This document shows positions 1 through 4,965 of a DNA stretch of 5,761 nt, piece after piece. Under the pieces are notes generated by a model. That model saw nothing but the letters and a program-made list of their open reading frames with translations. It ran no database searches and was not told the origin of the DNA. A program made the translations under genes and the position numbers. The DNA lies in the NCBI GenBank assembly GCA_026984555.1, contig JALSRY010000017.1, positions 1 to 5,761 of the forward strand, in the 5' to 3' direction. The stretch's first letter is position 1. Each line of letters begins with the position of its first letter. The DNA is from Phycisphaerae bacterium. Its GTDB lineage: Bacteria > Planctomycetota > Phycisphaerae > UBA1845 > Fen-1342.

Positions 1-23
1 TAGTTGCCGTTGTCTGTGACCAT
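1..23 (-). CDS. Candidate 5' end of the next gene, by position possibly atpD (beta)
   Basis: ATG at 23 opens a frame reading MVTDNGN, then the first two bases (TA) of another codon at the window edge. A GGAG is placed 6 bases upstream. In the usual operon order atpD follows atpG, so this could be the first codons of the beta subunit. The seven residues carry no recognisable motif because beta N termini are variable. The eighth codon begins TA and could be Tyr or a stop, so this may also be nothing. The call rests on position and the ribosome binding site only. Confidence 0.35.
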
Positions 24-29
24 TGCCAA

Positions 30-33
30 CTCC
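30..33 (-). promoter_or_regulatory. Candidate ribosome binding site at the left edge
   Basis: GGAG lies 6 bases upstream of an ATG at 23, a spacing normal for translation starts. It supports the candidate next gene. Confidence 0.4.
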
Positions 34-46
34 GAGTCCCTAAAAT

Positions 47-74
47 GGCGAATGCCGAATGGCGAATGGCGAAT
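47..74. repeat. Heptanucleotide tandem repeat, four copies
   Basis: Plus-strand units GGCGAAT, GCCGAAT, GGCGAAT and GGCGAAT follow each other without gaps, with one substitution in the second copy. On the minus strand it reads ATTCGCC repeats. It lies just past the gene remnant and 14 bases upstream of the Shine-Dalgarno sequence of the candidate gene at the window edge. It resembles the short tandem heptamer repeats known from cyanobacteria and seen dispersed in other genomes. Copy number could vary between strains. Confidence 0.85.
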
Positions 75-90
75 TACCATGCACCGGTTC

Positions 91-229
91 TCACTCGACC
101 TCTCTAGCGTCCTTCAAATCGTTACCACAATCCTGACCAGCTCGTCCGACTCCCTGAAGATGTCGGCCAAGCGATCCGCACGGCGAACCGGTACGTTCGC
201 TGCGCGATCTCGGGAACCTCGCGATCTCC
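91..229 (-). pseudogene. Probable remnant of a four-helix-bundle (23S rRNA IVP family) gene
   Basis: No intact gene lies between 24 and 316, but the minus strand shows two pieces that look like the two ends of one protein family. In one frame (229-170) it reads GDREVPEIAQRTYRFAVRIA, like the first helix of four-helix-bundle proteins related to the 23S rRNA intervening-sequence protein. In the next frame (170-114) it reads LADIFRESDELVRIVVTI then TGA, like their last helix. A third frame continues with KDAREVE and a stop at 91. Intact members are around 110-130 residues, so the middle, roughly 65-75 residues, seems deleted with a frame change near position 170. These matches are from memory of the family, not a search. 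The piece may be a decayed insertion between atpG and the next atp gene. Alternatively it could be chance similarity in non-coding DNA. Confidence 0.5.
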
Positions 230-274
230 CTGCTCTCCTCCGCCGATCGGCCTCGTGGATTTCCATCTCTCCAA

Positions 275-297
275 GGCCGCCGCAGTCCGGCGCGGCC
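275..297 (-). promoter_or_regulatory. Hairpin downstream of atpG
   Basis: GGCCGC and GCGGCC pair as a 6-bp stem around an 11-base loop, about 20 bases after the atpG stop. Only two T residues follow, so it is not a clear terminator. Transcription may continue into the next gene. Confidence 0.3.
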
Positions 298-316
298 GGT
301 CCACGGTTCGGCATTC

Positions 317-1189
317 TCACTTCAACGCCTCCGCTCCGCCGACGATGTCGGCCAGTTCGAGCGTGATCTGCGATTGGCGAGCGCGGTTGTACATGCCGGT
401 CAGGCGCTTGATCATGTCGCCGGCGGCGTCGGTCGCCGCCTTCATCGCCACCATCCGCGCGACCTGCTCGCTCAAGATCGCATCGTTGAAATACTGGAAC
501 AGCCGAATCTTGACCGTTTCGGGAATCAGCCGGCGCAGCAGCGTCTCCGGCGGGGGCGAGAACTCGAACTCCGGTCGCCCGTGGTCGTGGCCGGTATCTT
601 CGGCCTTCGGGGGTTCGATCGGCAGGAGCTGGGCCACGCACGGCCGCTGTACCCCCATCGAATGGAACCGCGTGTAGACCACATCCACGCGGGCCAGCTC
701 GCCCGCCGCGTAGGCCCGCATGTAGCGCTCGGCCATCTCGGCGACGCGGGCATAGGCGATGTGGTCATCGACATCACGGATCGTCTCGGCCAGCTCGACG
801 CCGAGAAAGCGGAAGTAGTTGATCCCTTTCTTGCCGACCATTTCGATGCGGGGGGTGATTTCCTGCTCGCGGAGGGTCTTACGGTGGTGCAGCGCCGCCC
901 GCAGCACGGCGGCGTTGTAGGCGCCGCACAGCCCGCGGTTGGCCGAAATGGTCAGCATCACGCTGGTACCGACGCCCTCGTTGGGTTCGAGCAAGCGGTG
1001 GTCGACCGATTCGAGCCCCGCGAGCGTCTGGATCATCTCGGTGATCTTCTCGGTGTACGGCTTGCTCGCGGTGGCGCGCTGGAGGCACTTCTGGTAGCGC
1101 GCCGTGGCGATGAGCTGCATCGTCTGCGTGATCTTGCGGATGTTCCGCACCGCCTTGCGACGCTTGACTATTGCTCGGGCTTTTGCCAT
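317..1189 (-). CDS. atpG: F1Fo ATP synthase subunit gamma
   Basis: Gamma is the central rotor shaft. It turns inside the alpha3beta3 head and stands on the c ring. It is 290 residues, a normal length. The N-terminal helix RRKAVRNIRKITQTMQLIAT (10-29) and the C-terminal helix (about 235-288) make the coiled-coil shaft. The family signature ITLELADIVGGAEA lies at 275-288 at the C terminus. The Rossmann-like middle domain has the conserved SANRGLCGAYN (82-92), with its body running to about residue 190. A Pro/Glu/His-rich loop (about 192-213, including EDTGHDHG) precedes the C-terminal helix; this region is variable in length across the family. The start is ATG at 1189 with only a weak GAG 8 bases upstream. 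It lies 131 bases after atpA. The stop is TGA. The identity is certain. Confidence 0.96.
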   Translation of the reverse strand: MAKARAIVKRRKAVRNIRKITQTMQLIATARYQKCLQRATASKPYTEKITEMIQTLAGLESVDHRLLEPNEGVGTSVMLTISANRGLCGAYNAAVLRAALHHRKTLREQEITPRIEMVGKKGINYFRFLGVELAETIRDVDDHIAYARVAEMAERYMRAYAAGELARVDVVYTRFHSMGVQRPCVAQLLPIEPPKAEDTGHDHGRPEFEFSPPPETLLRRLIPETVKIRLFQYFNDAILSEQVARMVAMKAATDAAGDMIKRLTGMYNRARQSQITLELADIVGGAEALK

Positions 1190-1255
1190 GGGATCGACTC
1201 ACAGTGCCAAACGCAACATGCCACCACACCCGCAAACCCGGGCCGTCCCCGGCTC

Positions 1256-1274
1256 GCCGGCACGATGCGCCGGC
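1256..1274 (-). promoter_or_regulatory. Hairpin in the atpA-atpG gap
   Basis: GCCGGCGC and GTGCCGGC pair as an 8-bp stem with one G-T wobble and a 3-base loop, in the middle of the 131-base gap between alpha and gamma. No T-tract follows. It may be a processing or stability element. Confidence 0.4.
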
Positions 1275-1302
1275 CGCCTCGAGGCTCCACCGCCCGGGCC
1301 GG

Positions 1303-1315
1303 CGCGCTCCGCGCG
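1303..1315 (-). promoter_or_regulatory. Short hairpin just after the atpA stop
   Basis: CGCGC and GCGCG form a 5-bp stem with the loop GGA, 5 bases after the atpA stop. It is short and lies in very GC-rich sequence, so chance is a real possibility. It is listed because a second hairpin follows it in the same gap. Confidence 0.25.
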
Positions 1316-1320
1316 TTGCA

Positions 1321-2988
1321 TCAGGCGTTTGCCTCGACAAACGTCTTCTTGAAGTTCGCGACGATCTCCTTGAGCCTGGCGTCGAGTTCGTCCGTCATCT
1401 TGGGCGACTTTTCGAGATCGGCCCGCACCTCGGCGTGCTCATCGCGGTAGTGCTTGAGCAACGCCTGCTCGAAGTCGCGCACGCGGTCGAGCGGCAGATC
1501 GTCCAGGAACCCGCGCGACCCCGCGTGGATGGACAGGATCTGGTCGATCACGTCCATCGGCTCGTACTGCGGCTGCTTCAGCAGCTCGACCATCCGCCGG
1601 CCACGATCGAGCTGACGCTGCGTGGCGGCGTCGAGGTCGGTGCCGAGCTGGGCGAACGCCTCCAGCTCGCGAAACGCCGCAAGGTCGAGCCGCAACGAGC
1701 CGGCGATCTTCTTCATCGCGGGCACCTGGGCGTTGCCACCCACGCGGCTGACCGAAATACCCACGTTCACCGCCGGCCGCACGCCCGCGAAAAACAGGTC
1801 GGGCTCCAGGTAGATCTGGCCGTCCGTGATCGAAATCACGTTCGTCGGGATGTACGCCGAAACTTCCCCTTCGAGCGTTTCGATCACGGGCAGGGCCGTC
1901 AGACTGCCACCCGACTTCTTGAGCTTGCGGATTTCGTGCTGGTCTTTGTCGGGCAGGGCCTCGAAATCGGCCTCCAGGGCCTCGGCGTCCTGCTCGCCTT
2001 TGTAGACCTTCCCATTGACGCCGTCTTCGCTGTCGGCGGGGGCGTCCTTGCGGGTGATGATCTTGAGCTCGGCCATCTTGCAAGACCGTTCCAGCAGCCG
2101 GCTATGCAGGTAGAACACGTCGCCGGGATAGGCCTCGCGGCCCGGCGGGCGACGTAGCAGGAGGGAAAGCTGGCGGTAGGCCTGGGCCTGCTTCGAGAGG
2201 TCGTCGTAGACACAGAGCGTATGACCGCCCTGCTCGTACATGAAATACTCGGCCATCGCGCAGCCGGCATACGGGGCGATGTACTGGAGCGGAGCCGGGT
2301 CCGACGCTCCCGCCGACACCACGATCGAATAATCCATCGCGCCGTGGCGGTGCAGCGTCTCCACGATGCCGGCGACCGTCGATTCCTTCTGCCCGATCGC
2401 GACGTACACGCAGATCACGTCGCCGCCGCGCTGGTTGATGATCGTGTCGATCGCGATGGCGGTCTTGCCCGTCTTGCGGTCGCCGATGATCAGCTCACGC
2501 TGGCCGCGCCCGATGGGGATCATCGAGTCGATCGCCTTGATGCCCGTCTGGAGCGGCTCGTTGACGGGCTGGCGTTCGGCGATACCGGGCGCGATGATCT
2601 CGAGCGGTCGGCGGTACGGCGAATTGATCGGTCCCTTGCCGTCCAGCGGGCGGCCGAGCGGATCGACGACGCGCCCCACGAGCGCCGGACCGACCGGCAC
2701 GCTCAGGAGCTGGCCGGTCGTGCGAACCTCGTCGCCCTCCTTGATGTCGAGGTAGTCGCCCAGCACGACCGCACCGATCGAGTTCTCCTCGAGGTTGAAG
2801 ACGACGCCGACGGCCCCGCTCGAAAACTCGAGCATTTCCATCGCCATGGCCTTGGGCAACCCGTAGATGTGCGCGACGCCATCGCCGATTTCGAGCACTT
2901 TGCCGACTTCCGCCACATCGATCGCGGTGGTGTACTGCTTGATTTCTTCCTTGATGATGGTGGCAATTTCGTCTGCCTTGAATTTCAT
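1321..2988 (-). CDS. atpA: F1Fo ATP synthase subunit alpha with charged insertion
   Basis: Alpha forms the F1 hexamer with beta and binds non-catalytic nucleotide. At 555 residues it is longer than the usual 500-513. Domains in order are an N-terminal barrel (about 25-95), a nucleotide-binding domain and a C-terminal helical domain (about 430-555). Walker A is GDRKTGKT (169-176) with K175 and T176, the same numbering as E. coli. The Walker B region is [11 protein letters not shown] (D262, D263). The alpha/beta signature [10 protein letters not shown] spans 405-414. The arginine that reaches into the catalytic site is R415 in SVSRVGG, 39 positions later than E. coli R376. The shift is explained by an insertion at about 303-358, between LLERS and GGSLTALP, rich in Asp, Glu and Lys. 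Flanking sequence is fully conserved and the frame is unbroken, so the protein should be functional. The start is ATG at 2988. Confidence 0.97.
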   Translation of the reverse strand: MKFKADEIATIIKEEIKQYTTAIDVAEVGKVLEIGDGVAHIYGLPKAMAMEMLEFSSGAVGVVFNLEENSIGAVVLGDYLDIKEGDEVRTTGQLLSVPVGPALVGRVVDPLGRPLDGKGPINSPYRRPLEIIAPGIAERQPVNEPLQTGIKAIDSMIPIGRGQRELIIGDRKTGKTAIAIDTIINQRGGDVICVYVAIGQKESTVAGIVETLHRHGAMDYSIVVSAGASDPAPLQYIAPYAGCAMAEYFMYEQGGHTLCVYDDLSKQAQAYRQLSLLLRRPPGREAYPGDVFYLHSRLLERSCKMAELKIITRKDAPADSEDGVNGKVYKGEQDAEALEADFEALPDKDQHEIRKLKKSGGSLTALPVIETLEGEVSAYIPTNVISITDGQIYLEPDLFFAGVRPAVNVGISVSRVGGNAQVPAMKKIAGSLRLDLAAFRELEAFAQLGTDLDAATQRQLDRGRRMVELLKQPQYEPMDVIDQILSIHAGSRGFLDDLPLDRVRDFEQALLKHYRDEHAEVRADLEKSPKMTDELDARLKEIVANFKKTFVEANA

Positions 2989-2996
2989 GCCTGGGT

Positions 2997-3002
2997 CTCT
3001 CC
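2997..3002 (-). promoter_or_regulatory. Ribosome binding site of atpA
   Basis: GGAGAG lies 8 bases before the atpA ATG at 2988. It is one of the clearest Shine-Dalgarno sequences in the window and fixes the start. Confidence 0.6.
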
Positions 3003-3082
3003 GATCAGCGACGCCTCTACCACGTTGTGTGACACACGGCTGCCCGCGGCCGCTCGCCGCGCCGATCCGCCGTCTTGATTCG

Positions 3083-3109
3083 CCACCCGGTCCAGCGGCG
3101 GCCGGGCGG
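3083..3109 (-). promoter_or_regulatory. Hairpin in the atpH-atpA gap
   Basis: An 8-bp stem with one G-T wobble (CCGCCCGG / CCGGGTGG on the transcribed strand) surrounds an 11-base loop, about 20 bases after the atpH stop. A short perfect dyad CGCCGACGGCG precedes it (3112-3122). No T-tract is present. It is another structured element in a gap that is long for an operon. The role is unknown. Confidence 0.35.
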
Positions 3110-3127
3110 TTCGCCGTCGGCGGGCGT

Positions 3128-3712
3128 TCAGGCCACGCCGACCTCCTCCAGCCCGAGCCGCGCCCGCTGGCGTAGCCGTTGCTCGATGCCCCGCAACTGT
3201 CGGCGAACGGAGTTGTCCAGCCGCCAGTCGCCCAGGTGCAGAATCAACCCGCCGAGGATGTCGGGATCGACCACGTACTCGACCAGCGGCCGCTTGCCGG
3301 TCAGGTCGGTCACGAGCACCTCGATATCGAACTTCTGCGATTTGCTCAGCTCGACCGCACTGGTGACGCGCACCTCGATCTCGTTGGCGGCGTTCTCCTG
3401 GTGGATGACGTAGCGTTGCCGCAGAGCGGGCACCAGGGCGCTGCGGCCATGCTCGTTCATCACCAGCAGCGTGTTGAGCAGCAGGTCGCTGAGCTTGCCG
3501 CGAAACATCTTTTCCAGACCGACCGCGCGAGCGTCGGCCTCGAGCGCGCGGGAGGTCAGGAATTTCTCGAACTCCGGCTCGCGCTCGATGAGCTGGACGA
3601 ATTCGTCGAGCTCGGCCCGCACGTCCGCGACGACATCCAGTTCCCGCGCCAGCGCAAAGAGCGAAGCCGCGTACACCTCGGCGATTCTCAATTCCTGGTC
3701 GAGCTGGGCCAT
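3128..3712 (-). CDS. atpH: F1Fo ATP synthase subunit delta (OSCP family)
   Basis: Delta sits on top of the alpha3beta3 head and joins it to the b stalk. From the ATG at 3712 it is 194 residues, slightly longer than the 177 of E. coli. The N-terminal helical domain starts with the typical [16 protein letters not shown] (9-24), the surface that binds alpha N termini. The middle includes [21 protein letters not shown] (77-97), a common delta pattern. The C-terminal domain has the OSCP/delta signature [16 protein letters not shown] (147-162) followed by a family-like [17 protein letters not shown]. The extra length is mainly a short tail [14 protein letters not shown]. The stop is TGA. It lies 54 bases after atpF and 139 bases before atpA. 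The identity is firm. Confidence 0.94.
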   Translation of the reverse strand: MAQLDQELRIAEVYAASLFALARELDVVADVRAELDEFVQLIEREPEFEKFLTSRALEADARAVGLEKMFRGKLSDLLLNTLLVMNEHGRSALVPALRQRYVIHQENAANEIEVRVTSAVELSKSQKFDIEVLVTDLTGKRPLVEYVVDPDILGGLILHLGDWRLDNSVRRQLRGIEQRLRQRARLGLEEVGVA

Positions 3713-3719
3713 CGTTGCG

Positions 3720-3723
3720 CCTC
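3720..3723 (-). promoter_or_regulatory. Ribosome binding site deciding the atpH start
   Basis: GAGG lies 7 bases upstream of the ATG at 3712. The upstream in-frame GTG at 3730 overlaps the base of a hairpin and would place this GAGG inside the gene, so the ATG is preferred. Confidence 0.55.
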
Positions 3724-3729
3724 GTGTCA

Positions 3730-3752
3730 CCGGGCCACGTGTCGCAGCCCGG
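3730..3752 (-). promoter_or_regulatory. Hairpin in the atpF-atpH gap
   Basis: CCGGGC and GCCCGG pair as a 6-bp stem, with one possible inner T-G wobble, around an 11-base loop. It begins 14 bases after the atpF stop and ends just before the atpH Shine-Dalgarno sequence. No T-tract follows. It may be a processing or stability element, or chance pairing in GC-rich DNA. Confidence 0.35.
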
Positions 3753-3766
3753 CGCTGCTGCCTTGC

Positions 3767-4381
3767 CTAGTTGAACCTGCCTCCGCTGGACTTCATCTGC
3801 TCGATCGACTCGGCGACCAGGCCCTTGTGGTCCGCGGGGGAAAGCTCTTTCTTGATGATCCGCCCGGCGACCTCGACCGCCAGCTCCGCCGCCACGTCGA
3901 AGACTTCCTTCTTGGCGGCTTCGGTGGCGAGCTTGATCTCCTGCCGGGCGCGTTCGACCATCTGGCCCGCTTCCTCGCGTGCCTGCTCCTGGATCCGCCG
4001 GGCGACCTCTTCGCCGTTCTTGCGACCGGCATCGACGATCTTCGAGGCTTCGGCCCGCGCCTGCTCGATCTGCTGCGTGTACTTCTCGAGCACGCGCTCG
4101 GCCTCTTCACGCTCGCGTTTGGCCATCTCGAGCGACTCGCGGATCTTCCGCTCGCGCTCGTTGAGCAGGTTCAGGATCGGTCCCCAGGCGTATTTGCCCA
4201 GCACGACGATCACCAGCCCGAAAATGACCAGCGTCCAGATCGCGTTGCCGATCGTGCCGGAAAAGATGTTCGGCTGTTCGGCGGCGTGTTCGGCGGCCTC
4301 CTCGGCCAGCGCGAGCGGCGCCGCCAGCGCCACCAGCCCCGCCGAGATCCAACCCGGTCGTGAGAGAATCCGCGTAAACAA
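3767..4381 (-). CDS. atpF: F1Fo ATP synthase subunit b with signal-peptide-like N terminus
   Basis: Subunit b forms the peripheral stalk that holds F1 still against the rotating ring. The chosen start is TTG at 4381, giving 204 residues; a GTG at 4447 would give 226. E. coli b is 156. The N terminus (residues 1-26) resembles a signal peptide: MFTRILSR, a hydrophobic core and LALA/EE. A short Glu/Ala/His linker follows, then the membrane anchor IGNAIWTLVIFGLVIVVLGK (44-63) and KYAWGPIL, the usual point where the helix leaves the membrane. Residues about 75-165 are a long charged heptad-like helix (ERERKIRESLEMAKREREE onward), the dimerisation coiled coil. The C terminus has the family-like VAGRIIKKELSPADHKGLV, expected to bind delta. 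It sits between atpE and atpH as is standard. No second b' gene is seen. The identity is certain; the start is the weak point. Confidence 0.92.
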   Translation of the reverse strand: MFTRILSRPGWISAGLVALAAPLALAEEAAEHAAEQPNIFSGTIGNAIWTLVIFGLVIVVLGKYAWGPILNLLNERERKIRESLEMAKREREEAERVLEKYTQQIEQARAEASKIVDAGRKNGEEVARRIQEQAREEAGQMVERARQEIKLATEAAKKEVFDVAAELAVEVAGRIIKKELSPADHKGLVAESIEQMKSSGGRFN

Positions 4382-4389
4382 GGCATCAA

Positions 4390-4394
4390 CTCCC
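4390..4394 (-). promoter_or_regulatory. Ribosome binding site supporting a TTG start for atpF
   Basis: GGGAG lies 8 bases upstream of the in-frame TTG at 4381. The more upstream in-frame GTG at 4447 has no convincing Shine-Dalgarno sequence and sits at the base of a hairpin. An ATG at 4386 is out of frame. Confidence 0.55.
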
Positions 4395-4415
4395 GTCTTG
4401 GCGGTCAGGAAAACC

Positions 4416-4445
4416 GCGGCGAGGGCCTTTGCCGGCCATCGCCGC
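4416..4445 (-). promoter_or_regulatory. Strong hairpin downstream of the atpE stop
   Basis: On the transcribed strand a 7-bp stem (GCGGCGA / TCGCCGC), one T-C mismatch and a 4-bp stem (GGCC / GGCC) enclose the loop GGCAAA. It starts 14 bases after the atpE stop and is followed by GGTTTTCC, a short T-run. It could stabilise the 3' end of an atpE mRNA segment or partly attenuate transcription into atpF. It also occupies the last base of a GTG at 4447, an alternative atpF start, and so argues against that start. Confidence 0.6.
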
Positions 4446-4459
4446 ACCGATACGTACCG

Positions 4460-4804
4460 CTACCTGACCAGCAGGCACACCACCACGCCGAACAGCGTGG
4501 CACCCTCGATCATGGCCGCCGTGATCAGCATGGCGGTATTGATCGTGCCGGCGGCCTCGGGCTGGCGCGCCATGGCCTCGACGGCGCTGCCGCCGATCCG
4601 GCCGATGCCCGCCCCGCCGCCGATCAGCACGAGGCCCGCGCCGATGCCGGCCCCGATGCCCTTGAGGCCCGAATCGCCCATCAGCGGTGCCGCGGACACG
4701 CCGGACTGGGCCGCGTGGGTCTGCGCCAGGGCCGCATCGGCCCCCATCAGACCGAAACCGAGGACCAGACACGCGAGTGCGAACCATGCACGCTTCTTGC
4801 TCAT
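4460..4804 (-). CDS. atpE: F1Fo ATP synthase subunit c with signal-peptide-like N terminus
   Basis: Subunit c is the proteolipid that forms the rotating membrane ring and carries the transported ion. From the ATG at 4804 it is 114 residues, longer than the usual 75-90. The extra part is an N-terminal stretch with MSKKR, a hydrophobic core (about 7-22) and a signal-peptidase-like ADAALA/Q site near residue 27. The mature part is a helical hairpin. TM1 is glycine-rich with the ring-packing GxGxGxG motif at G62, G64, G66 and G68, and an earlier alternating run G49-G57. The cytoplasmic loop is ARQPE (79-83). TM2 holds the ion-binding carboxylate E100 in AAMIEGATLFG. The position matching the sodium-coordinating Gln of Na+ c rings is I67, and the residue after E100 is Gly rather than Ser. 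This points to proton use. atpE lies between hairpins on both sides, which may matter because c is needed in many copies per complex. The identity is certain; processing of the extension is inferred. Confidence 0.95.
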   Translation of the reverse strand: MSKKRAWFALACLVLGFGLMGADAALAQTHAAQSGVSAAPLMGDSGLKGIGAGIGAGLVLIGGGAGIGRIGGSAVEAMARQPEAAGTINTAMLITAAMIEGATLFGVVVCLLVR

Positions 4805-4812
4805 CACCAACG

Positions 4813-4818
4813 TCCTTT
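4813..4818 (-). promoter_or_regulatory. Ribosome binding site of atpE
   Basis: AAAGGA sits 8 bases before the ATG at 4804. It is only 2 bases from the in-frame TTG at 4810 and 5 from the GTG at 4807. The spacing therefore favours the ATG at 4804 as the start of atpE. Confidence 0.65.
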
Positions 4819-4833
4819 CGTTATCCTGCGCTT

Positions 4834-4852
4834 CGTTCGGTGGGGACGAACG
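4834..4852 (-). promoter_or_regulatory. Hairpin upstream of the atpE ribosome binding site
   Basis: A 6-bp stem CGTTCG / CGAACG with a 7-base loop lies about 15 bases upstream of the atpE Shine-Dalgarno sequence. It leaves the stretch between it and the start codon (GCAGGATAACGAAAGGACG region) relatively A-rich and unpaired. That arrangement would suit efficient initiation. The role is inferred. Confidence 0.4.
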
Positions 4853-4894
4853 TACTCTCGTCGATCCTCGCCATCGCCTCTCGAAGCTTCAAGC

Positions 4895-4915
4895 CCCGCC
4901 GCCCCACGCGGCGGG
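4895..4915 (-). promoter_or_regulatory. Second hairpin in the atpB-atpE gap
   Basis: A perfect 8-bp stem (CCCGCCGC / GCGGCGGG) closes a 5-base loop about 25 bases downstream of the first hairpin. No T-tract follows. It adds to the structured leader of atpE. The function is unknown, and GC-rich sequence makes chance pairing fairly likely. Confidence 0.45.
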
Positions 4916-4940
4916 CATGGCGATCGAACACAAACCCAAA

Positions 4941-4961
4941 GCGCGGCGCCCGGCGCCGCGC
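4941..4961 (-). promoter_or_regulatory. Strong hairpin right after the atpB stop
   Basis: A perfect 9-bp stem (GCGCGGCGC / GCGCCGCGC) with a 3-base loop begins 4 bases after the atpB stop codon. On the transcribed strand it is followed by TTTGGGTTTG, which is not a continuous T-tract. It could act as a 3' end protector for an upstream fragment, a processing site or a weak attenuator. A full intrinsic terminator is unlikely because atpE, the next operon gene, follows. The pairing is seen directly; the role is inferred. Confidence 0.6.
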
Positions 4962-4965
4962 GTAC

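Noticed and set aside
114..641. Minus-strand frame of 175 codons overlapping the 3' half of atpG
   Set aside because: Most of it is an out-of-frame shadow of atpG. Only its last part, after the atpG stop, resembles the four-helix-bundle C terminus and is treated as a remnant.
374..1450. Long plus-strand open frame antisense to atpG and the end of atpA
   Set aside because: It covers two certain minus-strand genes, has no recognisable domain and has the Arg/Leu/Asp/His-rich make-up typical of antisense frames in GC-rich DNA.
1171..4363. Other long plus-strand open frames antisense to atpA, atpH and atpF
   Set aside because: They mirror conserved atp genes on the other strand, lack motifs and have no plausible gene context.
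4382..4447. GTG at 4447 as the atpF start
   Set aside because: It has no Shine-Dalgarno sequence, it lies at the base of a strong hairpin, and it would add 22 residues before an already complete signal-like segment. It is not fully excluded.
4941..4961. Intrinsic terminator after atpB
   Set aside because: The stem is strong, but the following bases are TTTGGGTTTG rather than a T-tract, and the operon continues with atpE.
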